Origin: Arenicella sp.
GTDB lineage: Bacteria; Pseudomonadota; Gammaproteobacteria; Arenicellales; Arenicellaceae
Direction: 5' to 3'
DNA length: 10,369 nucleotides
NCBI GenBank assembly: GCA_018677115.1
Contig: JAHHOC010000010.1
Coordinates: forward strand, 1 to 10,369
Below the pieces are notes generated by a model that saw nothing but the letters and a program-made list of their open reading frames with translations, searched no databases and was not told where the DNA came from. Every line of letters begins with the position of its first letter. Within the stretch, counting starts at the first letter, position 1. The translations under genes were made by a program, and so were the position numbers. Shown here one piece after another: positions 1-6,160 of the stretch.

Positions 1-607
1 CTTCGGAAGGCACCAAGTTACCGCCCTGGTCAACCATCTTGGTGCAAGTTACCTGCCACTCTGAACCCGTCCACTGGTAATCATCGACCTGCCATTTGCG
101 CTCGATACTGACTCCGCGCTGGCGGGCACCTTTAGCCATCGCCATGGTCACATCGGCAGGATTGATATAACCATCGGTGGGATGATAAATGGCGCCTTCC
201 AGATCATCGGTATGAATCAGCGGCCAACGTTCTTTAATCTGCGCTGGCGTTAATCGTTCATAGGGCACGCCCACCGTTTCAGCGGTGGAACCATAGAGCA
301 TAAATTCATCCATGCGGTCTTTGCTCTGCGCCATGCGCAGATTACCGACCACAGAGAACCCGGCGTTGAGACCGGTTTCTGCTTCCAATGACTTATAGAA
401 GCGTACCGAGTAATCATGCAGGTGAGTGGTTGCGTAACCCATGTTAAACAGTGGCAGCAGCCCGGCTGCATGCCAGGTTGAACCCGAGGTCAGCTCGTCA
501 CGTTCGACCAGCATCACGTCATCCCAGCCATACTTGGCAAGATGATAGGCAATGCTGGCGCCAACAGCGCCTCCCCCGACAACCAGGGCTTTTACGTGAG
601 TTTTCAT
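1..607 (-). CDS. FAD-dependent dimethylglycine/sarcosine dehydrogenase-like protein, N-terminal part
   Basis: The gene starts with ATG at 607-605 and runs off the left edge; 202 codons are visible. Members of this family oxidise an N-methyl amine such as dimethylglycine or sarcosine and usually pass the C1 unit to tetrahydrofolate through a C-terminal GcvT-like domain, which would lie outside the window. The N-terminus has a Rossmann dinucleotide fold: beta strand KALVV, then GGGAVG at residues 11-16, with the strand-2 acidic residue in LVERDEL (Glu35). The motif SGSTWHAAGL (residues 41-50) is characteristic of dimethylglycine/sarcosine dehydrogenases; the matching histidine (His46 here) carries covalent FAD in the mammalian enzymes. 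The start is supported by AGGA (plus-strand 616-619) eight bases upstream and by the FAD-binding strand beginning at residue 6. It is divergent from fhs. The substrate is uncertain: sarcosine, dimethylglycine or an N-methylated amino acid such as N-methylglutamate are all possible. Confidence 0.88.
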   Translation of the reverse strand, partial: MKTHVKALVVGGGAVGASIAYHLAKYGWDDVMLVERDELTSGSTWHAAGLLPLFNMGYATTHLHDYSVRFYKSLEAETGLNAGFSVVGNLRMAQSKDRMDEFMLYGSTAETVGVPYERLTPAQIKERWPLIHTDDLEGAIYHPTDGYINPADVTMAMAKGARQRGVSIERKWQVDDYQWTGSEWQVTCTKMVDQGGNLVPSE

Positions 608-617
608 TTACTTAATC

Positions 618-633
618 CTGCGCGACAACGCAG
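618..633 (-). promoter_or_regulatory. Leader hairpin touching the ribosome site of the FAD dehydrogenase gene
   Basis: On the minus strand CTGCG and CGCAG form a 5-bp stem around a 6-nt loop, immediately before the start. The last two stem bases are the first two bases of the AGGA Shine-Dalgarno (616-619), so folding would partly hide the ribosome site. This is seen by eye; no folding energy was calculated and it may have no function. Confidence 0.3.
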
Positions 634-659
634 CATTCCGGAATCTGGTTTGTACTGCC

Positions 660-688
660 ATAATTTACGCCAATTCCGCCATTGTCAA
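660..688 (-). promoter_or_regulatory. Predicted sigma70 promoter of the FAD dehydrogenase gene
   Basis: On the minus strand there is an exact consensus -35 box TTGACA (plus 683-688), a 17-bp spacer and a -10 box AATTAT (plus 660-665, 4 of 6 matches, keeping the key A2 and T6). Transcription would start near 653, giving a leader of about 45 nt. TTGTC words overlap the -35 box, so a regulator could act here. Confidence 0.5.
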
Positions 689-760
689 TTGTCTAAAAAC
701 GACACGATAGGGTATTGTATTTGTCGCTTTCAGGCTAGTCTGATAACTTGTGATAATTGT
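681..760. repeat. Repeated TTGTC words and tandem TGATAA repeat between divergent promoters
   Basis: TTGTC occurs on the plus strand at 682-686, 689-693, 720-724 and 756-760. The second copy also forms an imperfect inverted pair with GACA at 701-704 (TGTC-N7-GACA). At 741-760 a 10-bp unit is repeated in tandem, TGATAACTTG followed by TGATAATTGT, covering the fhs -35 box. The arrangement between two divergent promoters suits a shared operator. The regulator is not encoded in this window. Confidence 0.4.
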
Positions 761-776
761 CTCTGTTGCGTATAAA
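748..776 (+). promoter_or_regulatory. Predicted sigma70 promoter of fhs
   Basis: TTGTGA (748-753, 4 of 6 matches to the -35 consensus) is followed after exactly 17 bp by TATAAA (771-776, 5 of 6 matches to the -10 consensus). The predicted start is near 783, about 107 nt upstream of the preferred ATG. The -35 box lies inside the tandem TGATAA repeat, a position suited to regulation by a bound protein. Confidence 0.55.
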
Positions 777-782
777 ATCGGT

Positions 783-889
783 AGCATGTCGCGGGGAGAA
801 TAGTTTTTAAAACCCGCTCTCTTTAGTATTTCGCAGACCATAAAGACGTGGCAACCACGGCCGCTGCAAACAAGTTTGGAACAGTTCAA
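783..889 (+). promoter_or_regulatory. Long, possibly structured fhs 5' leader
   Basis: Between the predicted start and the ATG at 890 two hairpins can be drawn. The first pairs GCGGG (791-795) with CCCGC (813-817) around a 17-nt AT-rich loop. The second has an inner stem CGTGG (847-851)/CCACG (855-859) with a 3-nt loop, closed by an outer GCAG (833-836)/CTGC (864-867). I could not match it to the glycine, THF or SAM riboswitch consensus. It may be an unrecognised cis-regulatory RNA or chance pairing. Confidence 0.3.
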
Positions 890-2566
890 ATGACCTACAA
901 ATCAGATATTGAAATAGCGCGCGAAGCGAACAAACAGCCAATTCAGGAAATCGGCGCCAAACTCGCAATTCCCAGTGAACATCTGCTGCCGTTTGGCCAT
1001 GATAAGGCAAAGGTCAGTGCGGAGTTCATCGAGGCTCAGGCGAATGGGCAAGACGGCAAACTTATCCTCGTTACAGCGATAAACCCGACGCCGGCAGGTG
1101 AAGGCAAAACCACCACAACCGTTGGCCTGGGAGACGGCCTCAACGCCATTGGCAAGAAAGCCGCGATATGCATCCGCGAGGCATCATTAGGCCCGTGTTT
1201 CGGTATGAAAGGCGGTGCGGCTGGCGGCGGCATGGCACAGGTAGTGCCGATGGAAGATATGAACCTGCACTTTACCGGTGACTTCCACGCGATCACCTCT
1301 GCACACAACCTGCTGTCAGCGATGATCGATAATCACATCTACTGGGGCAATGAATTGGAGATCGACCACCGCCGGGTAACCTGGCGCCGGGTGATGGACA
1401 TGAATGACCGCGCATTACGCGACACCGTCACCAGCCTTGGCGGAGTCGCAAACGGGATACCCCGCCAGACCGGCTTTGACATTACAGTCGCATCTGAAGT
1501 GATGGCGATACTATGCCTGGCCACAGACCTGGCTGACCTGCAAAAGCGCCTCGGTGACATTATCGTGGCCTATCGCCGGGACTTGAGCCCCATTTACTGT
1601 CGGGATATCAAAGCCGACGGTGCGATGACGGTGCTGCTGCAACAGGCCATGCAACCGAATCTGGTACAAACTCTGGAAAACAATCCGGCCTTCGTGCATG
1701 GCGGCCCATTCGCCAACATTGCCCACGGCTGCAACTCGGTGGTGGCCACTAAAACGGCGCTTAAACTGGCAGACTACGTGGTCACAGAGGCGGGCTTCGG
1801 TGCTGACCTTGGAGCAGAAAAATTCCTCAATATCAAATGCCGCAAGGCCGGCCTGGCGCCGAGCGCAATTGTACTGGTGGCAACTGTTCGCGCGATGAAA
1901 ATGAATGGCGGGGTGGCAAAAGCGGATCTGGGGCCAGAAAATGTTGCAGCGGTCCGAGACGGCTGCCCGAATCTGGGACGGCATATTGAAAATCTGAAGT
2001 CATTCGGAGTTCCGGTGGTAGTTGCAATTAACCACTTTGTCAGCGATACCGATGCCGAAGTACAGGCAATCAAGGACTACGTGGTTGAGCAAGGCTCCGA
2101 AGCGATACTTTCCAAGCACTGGGAATTCGGCTCAGAGGGTTCAACCGAGTTGGCTGAACGGGTAGCTGAGGTGGCAGATGCGGATATGGCGAACTTCGCT
2201 CCCATTTACCCGGACGACATGCCGCTGTTTGAAAAAATGGAGACCATCGCCAAGCGTATATACCGGGCCGACGAAGTTCTCGCTGACAAGAAGGTGCGGG
2301 ATCAGTTGCATCGTTGGGAGCAGCAGGGTTATGGCCACCTGCCGATCTGTATGGCAAAAACCCAATACAGCTTCAGCACCGACCCTGCACTGCGCGGTGC
2401 ACCGGACCATCACTCGGTGCCAGTACGTGAAGTTCGACTGGCAGCCGGCGCCGGTTTCATCGTGGCTATCTGCGGTGAAATCATGACCATGCCGGGGCTG
2501 CCGAGGGTTCCCAGTGCCGAAGCGATTGGTATCAATGACGCCGGCCAGATTGATGGTTTATTTTAA
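890..2566 (+). CDS. fhs: Formate--tetrahydrofolate ligase (10-formyl-THF synthetase)
   Basis: This enzyme catalyses the reversible ATP-dependent joining of formate to tetrahydrofolate to give 10-formyl-THF in the cytoplasm. In C1-oxidising aerobes it can run backwards, releasing formate and conserving ATP. The protein is 558 residues, the usual length of the family. It has the Fhs P-loop [15 protein letters not shown] (about residues 66-80), the conserved [18 protein letters not shown] stretch (97-114), and the typical C-terminus with [18 protein letters not shown] ending in GLF. I chose ATG 890 because the family usually begins at this KSDIEIA segment and GGAA (878-881) sits eight bases upstream. 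A GTG at 848 would add 14 residues without a ribosome site. It is the only plus-strand gene, divergent from the FAD dehydrogenase and convergent with mttB. Context suggests that it handles C1 units released by demethylation. Confidence 0.97.
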   Translation: MTYKSDIEIAREANKQPIQEIGAKLAIPSEHLLPFGHDKAKVSAEFIEAQANGQDGKLILVTAINPTPAGEGKTTTTVGLGDGLNAIGKKAAICIREASLGPCFGMKGGAAGGGMAQVVPMEDMNLHFTGDFHAITSAHNLLSAMIDNHIYWGNELEIDHRRVTWRRVMDMNDRALRDTVTSLGGVANGIPRQTGFDITVASEVMAILCLATDLADLQKRLGDIIVAYRRDLSPIYCRDIKADGAMTVLLQQAMQPNLVQTLENNPAFVHGGPFANIAHGCNSVVATKTALKLADYVVTEAGFGADLGAEKFLNIKCRKAGLAPSAIVLVATVRAMKMNGGVAKADLGPENVAAVRDGCPNLGRHIENLKSFGVPVVVAINHFVSDTDAEVQAIKDYVVEQGSEAILSKHWEFGSEGSTELAERVAEVADADMANFAPIYPDDMPLFEKMETIAKRIYRADEVLADKKVRDQLHRWEQQGYGHLPICMAKTQYSFSTDPALRGAPDHHSVPVREVRLAAGAGFIVAICGEIMTMPGLPRVPSAEAIGINDAGQIDGLF

Positions 2567-2568
2567 GC

Positions 2569-2584
2569 TGAGCGAGTTAGCTCA
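2569..2584. other. Small hairpin between convergent fhs and mttB ends
   Basis: TGAGC and GCTCA form a 5-bp stem around a 6-nt loop in the 28-bp space between the two stop codons. Neither strand has a T-run after it, so it is at best a weak bidirectional terminator. Read-through between the genes may occur. Confidence 0.25.
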
Positions 2585-2594
2585 CTGCCAGCAA

Positions 2595-4163
2595 CTAATA
2601 CCACTTATCCTCTGAGGCTTGCTTGGTGTTGGCGATGAACGCTTTCAGTTCGTCGTCTATGGCCGGATCTAAATCCGGTTGCTGATAGTCGGCGAGTAGC
2701 GCTTTCCAGTGCTCATTGGCGCGCTGCACGGCTTGCTTGCTACCATTTTCAGTCCACTGTTCGACGCTTTCAGAATCAGACAGCTTGGCGTCAAAAAAAG
2801 CCGTTTCATAATTGTGCATAGTGTGTTCGCAGCCGAGGAAATGCCCTCCCGGTTCAACTTCCCGGTAAGCCTGTTTGCCGAGCGCATTATCATCGGTCGA
2901 CATGCCCTGCAGCATACGCTGCATTGCGCCGAGGCGGTCAGCATCCAGCACCAGCTTCTCATAGCTGCTGACTAAACCGCCTTCCAGCCAGCCAGCGGCA
3001 TGAATCACAAAATTGGCACCGCCCAGTACCGTGGAATGCAAACTGTCGGCGCTTTCATAGGCGGCCTGCGCATCACAGCGCTTGGAGGCCGTCAAAGCAC
3101 CGCCGCAACGCAGCGGCACACCCAGCCGCCGGGCTAGCTGACCGATCGCATAATTCGACATTACCGGTTCCGGCATACCGAATGTCGGCGCTCCGGACTT
3201 GAGGCTCATCGAAGACAGAAAGTTGCCCAATACGAACGGCGCGCCCTTGCGCACTAGCTGGCTGAAAGCCCCTGCCGCCATTCCCTCTGCCAGCGCCTGC
3301 GCCAAACTGGCAGCGGTGGTGACCGGCCCCATGGCGCCACCGAGAATAAACGGTGCTACAACAATACCCTGGTTGGCACCGCAGTAGACCTGGATTGCCT
3401 GCGTGGCAACCTTGTCAAACATCAGTGGCGAGTTGGCGTTGACGTTGCCGATCACACAGCAATGATCACGCATGAATTCCTCACCAAACAGGATGCGGGT
3501 CATGGTGATTGAGTCTTCGGCGCGGTCCTGGGCAGTAATCGCACCTAGATAAGCTTTCTCCGAATAGCGCATATGCGCATACACAATATCCAGGTGACGC
3601 TTATTAACCGGCACATCACATGGCTCAACCAGAATCCCGCCTGAGTGGTGCAAGGATGGCGTTTTGTAAACGATTTTGATCAGCTGCTGCAAATCTTGCA
3701 GGCTGCCGTAGCGCCGGCCGTCATCGATGTCGCTGACAAACGGCGCACAGTGTACCGGGCTGAACACCGCATTTTCTCCGCCGATGACGACATTGAAATG
3801 CGGATTGCGCGCGTGCTGGGTGAACTGTGATGGAATCGTGCTGCATAATTCGCGCGCCATGCCGGCTGGCAAGCGCACCCGCACACCATCTACATCTGCG
3901 CCGGCGTCTTTCCAGATCTCGAGAGCCAGTGGATCATCACGAAACTCGATTCCCACTTCCTGCATCAGCCAATCGGCATGTTCCTCGATCCGTACCAGTG
4001 CTTCCTCATCGAGAAAGTCGTAATAGGGAATCTTGCGCTTTACATACGCGGGTGCCTTTGCTTCGAGTTCCTTATCTGCCAGCTTGCGGGCAACGGCACG
4101 CGCTTTGCGCCCGCCCCTGCGTTGTGGCTTCGCTTCGGTTTCTGATCCAGCTGCACCCGGCAT
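2595..4163 (-). CDS. MttB-family (COG5598) methylamine/betaine methyltransferase, non-pyrrolysine type
   Basis: The 522-residue protein belongs to the trimethylamine methyltransferase MttB family. Characterised non-pyrrolysine relatives (for example MtgB) transfer a methyl group from glycine betaine or other quaternary amines to a corrinoid protein. Visible marks are a Lys/Arg/Ala-rich N-terminal tail (residues 11-45) common in proteobacterial members, the core segment PFILGGAMGPVTTAASLAQA (271-290), GGALTASKRCDAQAAYES (354-371), and a C-terminal GHFLGCEHTMHNYETAFF (440-457). No in-frame amber codon is bridged; the only TAG is the terminal stop (2597-2595). The start ATG 4163 has GAGG (plus 4171-4174) seven bases upstream. 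It lies 209 bp after the Ldh_2 gene and has its own promoter. No corrinoid protein, activator or methyl-THF transferase is in the window, so the partner is unknown. The substrate cannot be assigned; quaternary amines are the best guess. Confidence 0.85.
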   Translation of the reverse strand: MPGAAGSETEAKPQRRGGRKARAVARKLADKELEAKAPAYVKRKIPYYDFLDEEALVRIEEHADWLMQEVGIEFRDDPLALEIWKDAGADVDGVRVRLPAGMARELCSTIPSQFTQHARNPHFNVVIGGENAVFSPVHCAPFVSDIDDGRRYGSLQDLQQLIKIVYKTPSLHHSGGILVEPCDVPVNKRHLDIVYAHMRYSEKAYLGAITAQDRAEDSITMTRILFGEEFMRDHCCVIGNVNANSPLMFDKVATQAIQVYCGANQGIVVAPFILGGAMGPVTTAASLAQALAEGMAAGAFSQLVRKGAPFVLGNFLSSMSLKSGAPTFGMPEPVMSNYAIGQLARRLGVPLRCGGALTASKRCDAQAAYESADSLHSTVLGGANFVIHAAGWLEGGLVSSYEKLVLDADRLGAMQRMLQGMSTDDNALGKQAYREVEPGGHFLGCEHTMHNYETAFFDAKLSDSESVEQWTENGSKQAVQRANEHWKALLADYQQPDLDPAIDDELKAFIANTKQASEDKWY

Positions 4164-4195
4164 GCATCGACCTCATGATTGATGAGAGTTTAAAT

Positions 4196-4213
4196 CCGGG
4201 TGATGTAGCCCGG
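4196..4213 (-). promoter_or_regulatory. Hairpin in the mttB 5' leader
   Basis: CCGGG (4196-4200) and CCCGG (4209-4213) form a 5-bp GC stem around an 8-nt loop, inside the roughly 105-nt predicted mttB leader and about 20 nt upstream of the Shine-Dalgarno. It could modulate translation or be incidental. Confidence 0.25.
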
Positions 4214-4260
4214 GCACTTGTGCTTATGATTGAAGTGTTAACAAAGCATAGACCATTTAT

Positions 4261-4271
4261 ACCTGCCAGGT
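4261..4271. repeat. Palindrome ACCTGCCAGGT at the predicted mttB transcription start
   Basis: This is a perfect 5-bp inverted repeat, ACCTG-C-CAGGT, directly downstream of the mttB -10 box and spanning the predicted +1. The position fits a repressor operator. The binding protein is unknown. Confidence 0.4.
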
Positions 4272-4274
4272 AAA

Positions 4275-4302
4275 ATCATAAAAATTGATTTCACAGTTTC
4301 AA
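4275..4302 (-). promoter_or_regulatory. Predicted sigma70 promoter of mttB
   Basis: On the minus strand TTGAAA (plus 4297-4302, 5 of 6 matches) is followed after 16 bp by TATGAT (plus 4275-4280, 5 of 6 matches). The start would be near 4268, giving a leader of about 105 nt. The palindrome CAATATATTG (4300-4309) overlaps the -35 box and ACCTGCCAGGT (4261-4271) sits at the start, so mttB is probably regulated separately from the upstream operon. Confidence 0.55.
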
Positions 4303-4309
4303 TATATTG
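4300..4309. repeat. Palindrome CAATATATTG overlapping the mttB -35 box
   Basis: This is a perfect 10-bp palindrome that shares its last bases with the predicted -35 hexamer. It could be an operator half of the mttB control region. AT-rich palindromes this short also occur by chance. Confidence 0.3.
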
Positions 4310-4347
4310 CAGCGGTGAGAGTGCACAGTTCTTCGGTTATAGTCACC

Positions 4348-4366
4348 CCGGCACTGCTGAAGCCGG
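4348..4366 (-). other. Hairpin just after the Ldh_2 stop codon
   Basis: CCGGC and GCCGG form a 5-bp GC stem with a 9-nt loop, 6 nt after the stop of the Ldh_2 gene in the direction of transcription. No T-run follows on the minus strand, so it is not a convincing intrinsic terminator. It may slow polymerase or protect the 3' end of the operon transcript. Confidence 0.25.
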
Positions 4367-4372
4367 CAAAGA

Positions 4373-5380
4373 TCAGGCTGCGTAACTGTTTATTTGCTCA
4401 AGTAGAGACTCATCAACCATCACACCATCACGAATGTTTTGTTGGCGCTTACTCTTGGCTTTATCTCCCGGTACATGTGCGCCCTCCTGCTGTGCGATGG
4501 CATTGACCAGGTCAGCGACACGTTGTGCAAACAAATCACCTGAAAAAGCCTGCGGATCAAAAGCAATAAAGCACTGTCCGGTACCCGGTGGCCCGCCCTT
4601 GGTGCCTGCAAAGGGACTTGCATCCTTACTCAGTAGCGCGCCCGCCAGGCAGGAGGCCAACAACTCCGCGACCATGCCAATGCCGAACCCTTTGTAGCCA
4701 CCGGCCGGTGCCATCGAGCCTTTGAGTGCCTCATCAGCATCGGTGGTTGGGTTGCCTTCAGCGTCCATTGCCCAATCTGATTCAATCGATTCACCGCTGC
4801 GCGAGCGCATCATGATCTCCGATTTCGCTACCACGCTGGCTGACTGGTCAATGGAAATGGCTGCACCGCCGTCGCCATCAGGCACCGCAATGGCAAAAGG
4901 ATTAGTGCCGATGACCGGCGTACTGGCGCCGGTGGGAGCAATCGATGCCGGCGCGTGGGTAAAACACAGGCCAACCAGCCCGGTTTCGGCAAGGCGTTGT
5001 GCATGGTGCCCCAGCACCCCGCAATTGTAAGAGTTGTTGACAGTCATTGCCGCCACACCATTGGCCTGCGCCGCAGCGGTAAAGGTCTCCCATCCGGCAT
5101 CAATGGCAGGGTGCGCAAAACCGGATCGGGCGTCCACGCGCACTGCAGCCGGTCGACTGACAATCACTTTGGGATCGGCGAGACCATCCACTTTGCCACA
5201 TCGAACATGTTCGGCATAGATCGGCACATACATCAATCCGTGACTACGAATTCCATCCCGCTCTGCAAGCACCGTAGAGCGGGCAACCGAGGCTGCATTG
5301 ATTTCGCTGGCTCCGGCACCCTGCAGCGCACGCTCGGTGATCTGTTGAACTTCGGTGAGGCTGATGTTTTTTTCGGTCAT
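4373..5380 (-). CDS. Ldh_2 (malate/L-lactate/imino-acid) NAD(P)-dependent oxidoreductase
   Basis: The 335-residue protein is of normal length for the COG2055 family. That family includes malate, lactate, sulfolactate and ureidoglycolate dehydrogenases and the delta1-piperideine-2-carboxylate reductases. Visible motifs are DGIRSHGL (42-49, containing the family histidine His47), SYNCGVLGHH (117-126), APASIAPTGASTPVIGTNPF (143-162), AIAVP, and the cofactor-side GGYKGFGIGMVAELL (227-241), followed by TKGGPPGTGQCFIAFDP. The form SYNCG replaces the SNHFG seen in many malate/ureidoglycolate-type members and fits the imino-acid/keto-acid branch. ATG 5380 is preceded by a weak GAGA. It follows the DUF3726 gene by 33 nt and is the last gene of the tight operon. 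A soluble reductase/dehydrogenase for a cyclic imine or 2-keto acid is likely; the substrate is unproven. Confidence 0.88.
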   Translation of the reverse strand: MTEKNISLTEVQQITERALQGAGASEINAASVARSTVLAERDGIRSHGLMYVPIYAEHVRCGKVDGLADPKVIVSRPAAVRVDARSGFAHPAIDAGWETFTAAAQANGVAAMTVNNSYNCGVLGHHAQRLAETGLVGLCFTHAPASIAPTGASTPVIGTNPFAIAVPDGDGGAAISIDQSASVVAKSEIMMRSRSGESIESDWAMDAEGNPTTDADEALKGSMAPAGGYKGFGIGMVAELLASCLAGALLSKDASPFAGTKGGPPGTGQCFIAFDPQAFSGDLFAQRVADLVNAIAQQEGAHVPGDKAKSKRQQNIRDGVMVDESLLEQINSYAA

Positions 5381-5413
5381 TTTGTTCTCGGTGTTATTTG
5401 ACTATTTATCCGT

Positions 5414-6160
5414 TTAAGCTCCGGCTCCCTTACGGGATTGCTCGGTACTCTCTACCAACACGTTGTTTGCCATGCAACGCAGGCGGTCCCACAGTGTATC
5501 GGTAATTTCGATGCCGTTGCTCAACGATTGTTGAAAAGCAGCGCTTAATTCGTTGGGCTCTATCCTCTTCAGCGGATTCTTATTGATAAAACTGCAGTGC
5601 GCTAAAGCGTACTCACGGGTGCCTTCCGGATCCATCGCACAAACCAGATATAGCGCCTGCGGTTCCACTTCAGCTTGACACTGATAGCTGGAAATCTGTG
5701 GATACTGTGCTCCAGCGTCACTGGTAATTGCATGCACCAGGCCGGGCTCATCAGCGTCCTGCCAGTAGCTAAGGCAATGCGCTCCGCGTGCACAGCAGTC
5801 GACTATTTTTTTGGTCATCAACTGCCGGTCGTAAATGCGGCTTATTGTTGCGCTGCAAATTCCCCTGTTAACAGCACTGGCAAACACCGCGTTGCAAATC
5901 AATTCACCGCAGGCAAGTGCGCTTTTATCGCCTGCATCAAACATTAAATCGCCCCCGGCACTGCTAGGCTTTTCAATTAACGGTGCTGAAGACTCACTCA
6001 ATCGGTCAAGTTTGGCTGGCAACCGCGCAAATACATCGAGGCCATGCATCTCCGCCCACACCACCATGTCTGCCGCACTTTCATACCTTCCAGCGTCGAA
6101 GCCGATGCCTTCGAAAGCCTGCTTAAACAAAGTAAGCAGCTCAGTTTGTGAGGCCTTCAT
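5414..6160 (-). CDS. DUF3726-type protein, function unknown
   Basis: The 248-residue protein has no signal peptide or membrane segment. The C-terminus (residues about 222-248: LWDRLRCMANNVLVESTEQS, then a run ending in GAGA) and the N-terminal pattern around residues 6-48 match my recollection of DUF3726, a short uncharacterised proteobacterial family. The N-terminal 43 residues also align without gaps to the N-terminus of the neighbouring Ldh_2 enzyme (about 11 identities, including AEMHG versus AERDG), but the catalytic SHG is replaced by VFA. It contains eight cysteines. The start codon overlaps the stop of the 571-residue gene as ATGA, so translation is coupled and the two proteins are probably made in matched amounts. 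A non-catalytic partner or subunit of the Ldh_2 or of the 571-residue protein is possible; this is inference. Confidence 0.75.
   Translation of the reverse strand: MKASQTELLTLFKQAFEGIGFDAGRYESAADMVVWAEMHGLDVFARLPAKLDRLSESSAPLIEKPSSAGGDLMFDAGDKSALACGELICNAVFASAVNRGICSATISRIYDRQLMTKKIVDCCARGAHCLSYWQDADEPGLVHAITSDAGAQYPQISSYQCQAEVEPQALYLVCAMDPEGTREYALAHCSFINKNPLKRIEPNELSAAFQQSLSNGIEITDTLWDRLRCMANNVLVESTEQSRKGAGA

Noticed and set aside
786..803. Five-codon leader ORF before fhs
   Set aside because: Its ATG is only about 3 nt from the predicted transcript start, with no room for a ribosome site, and such a short frame is expected by chance.
608..889. Glycine, THF or SAM riboswitch in the fhs upstream region
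   Set aside because: I could not find the conserved core segments of any of these classes. Only generic hairpins are visible, so no named riboswitch is called.
1511..1984. 157-codon minus-strand frame inside fhs
   Set aside because: It is fully antisense to the strongly conserved fhs sequence and has no recognisable motif.
2569..2584. Intrinsic bidirectional terminator between fhs and mttB
   Set aside because: The stem is only 5 bp and no T-run follows on either strand; it is kept only as a low-confidence hairpin.
2595..4163. Pyrrolysine-containing MttB (read-through of an internal TAG)
   Set aside because: The frame has no internal amber codon; the only TAG is the terminal stop at the normal family length.
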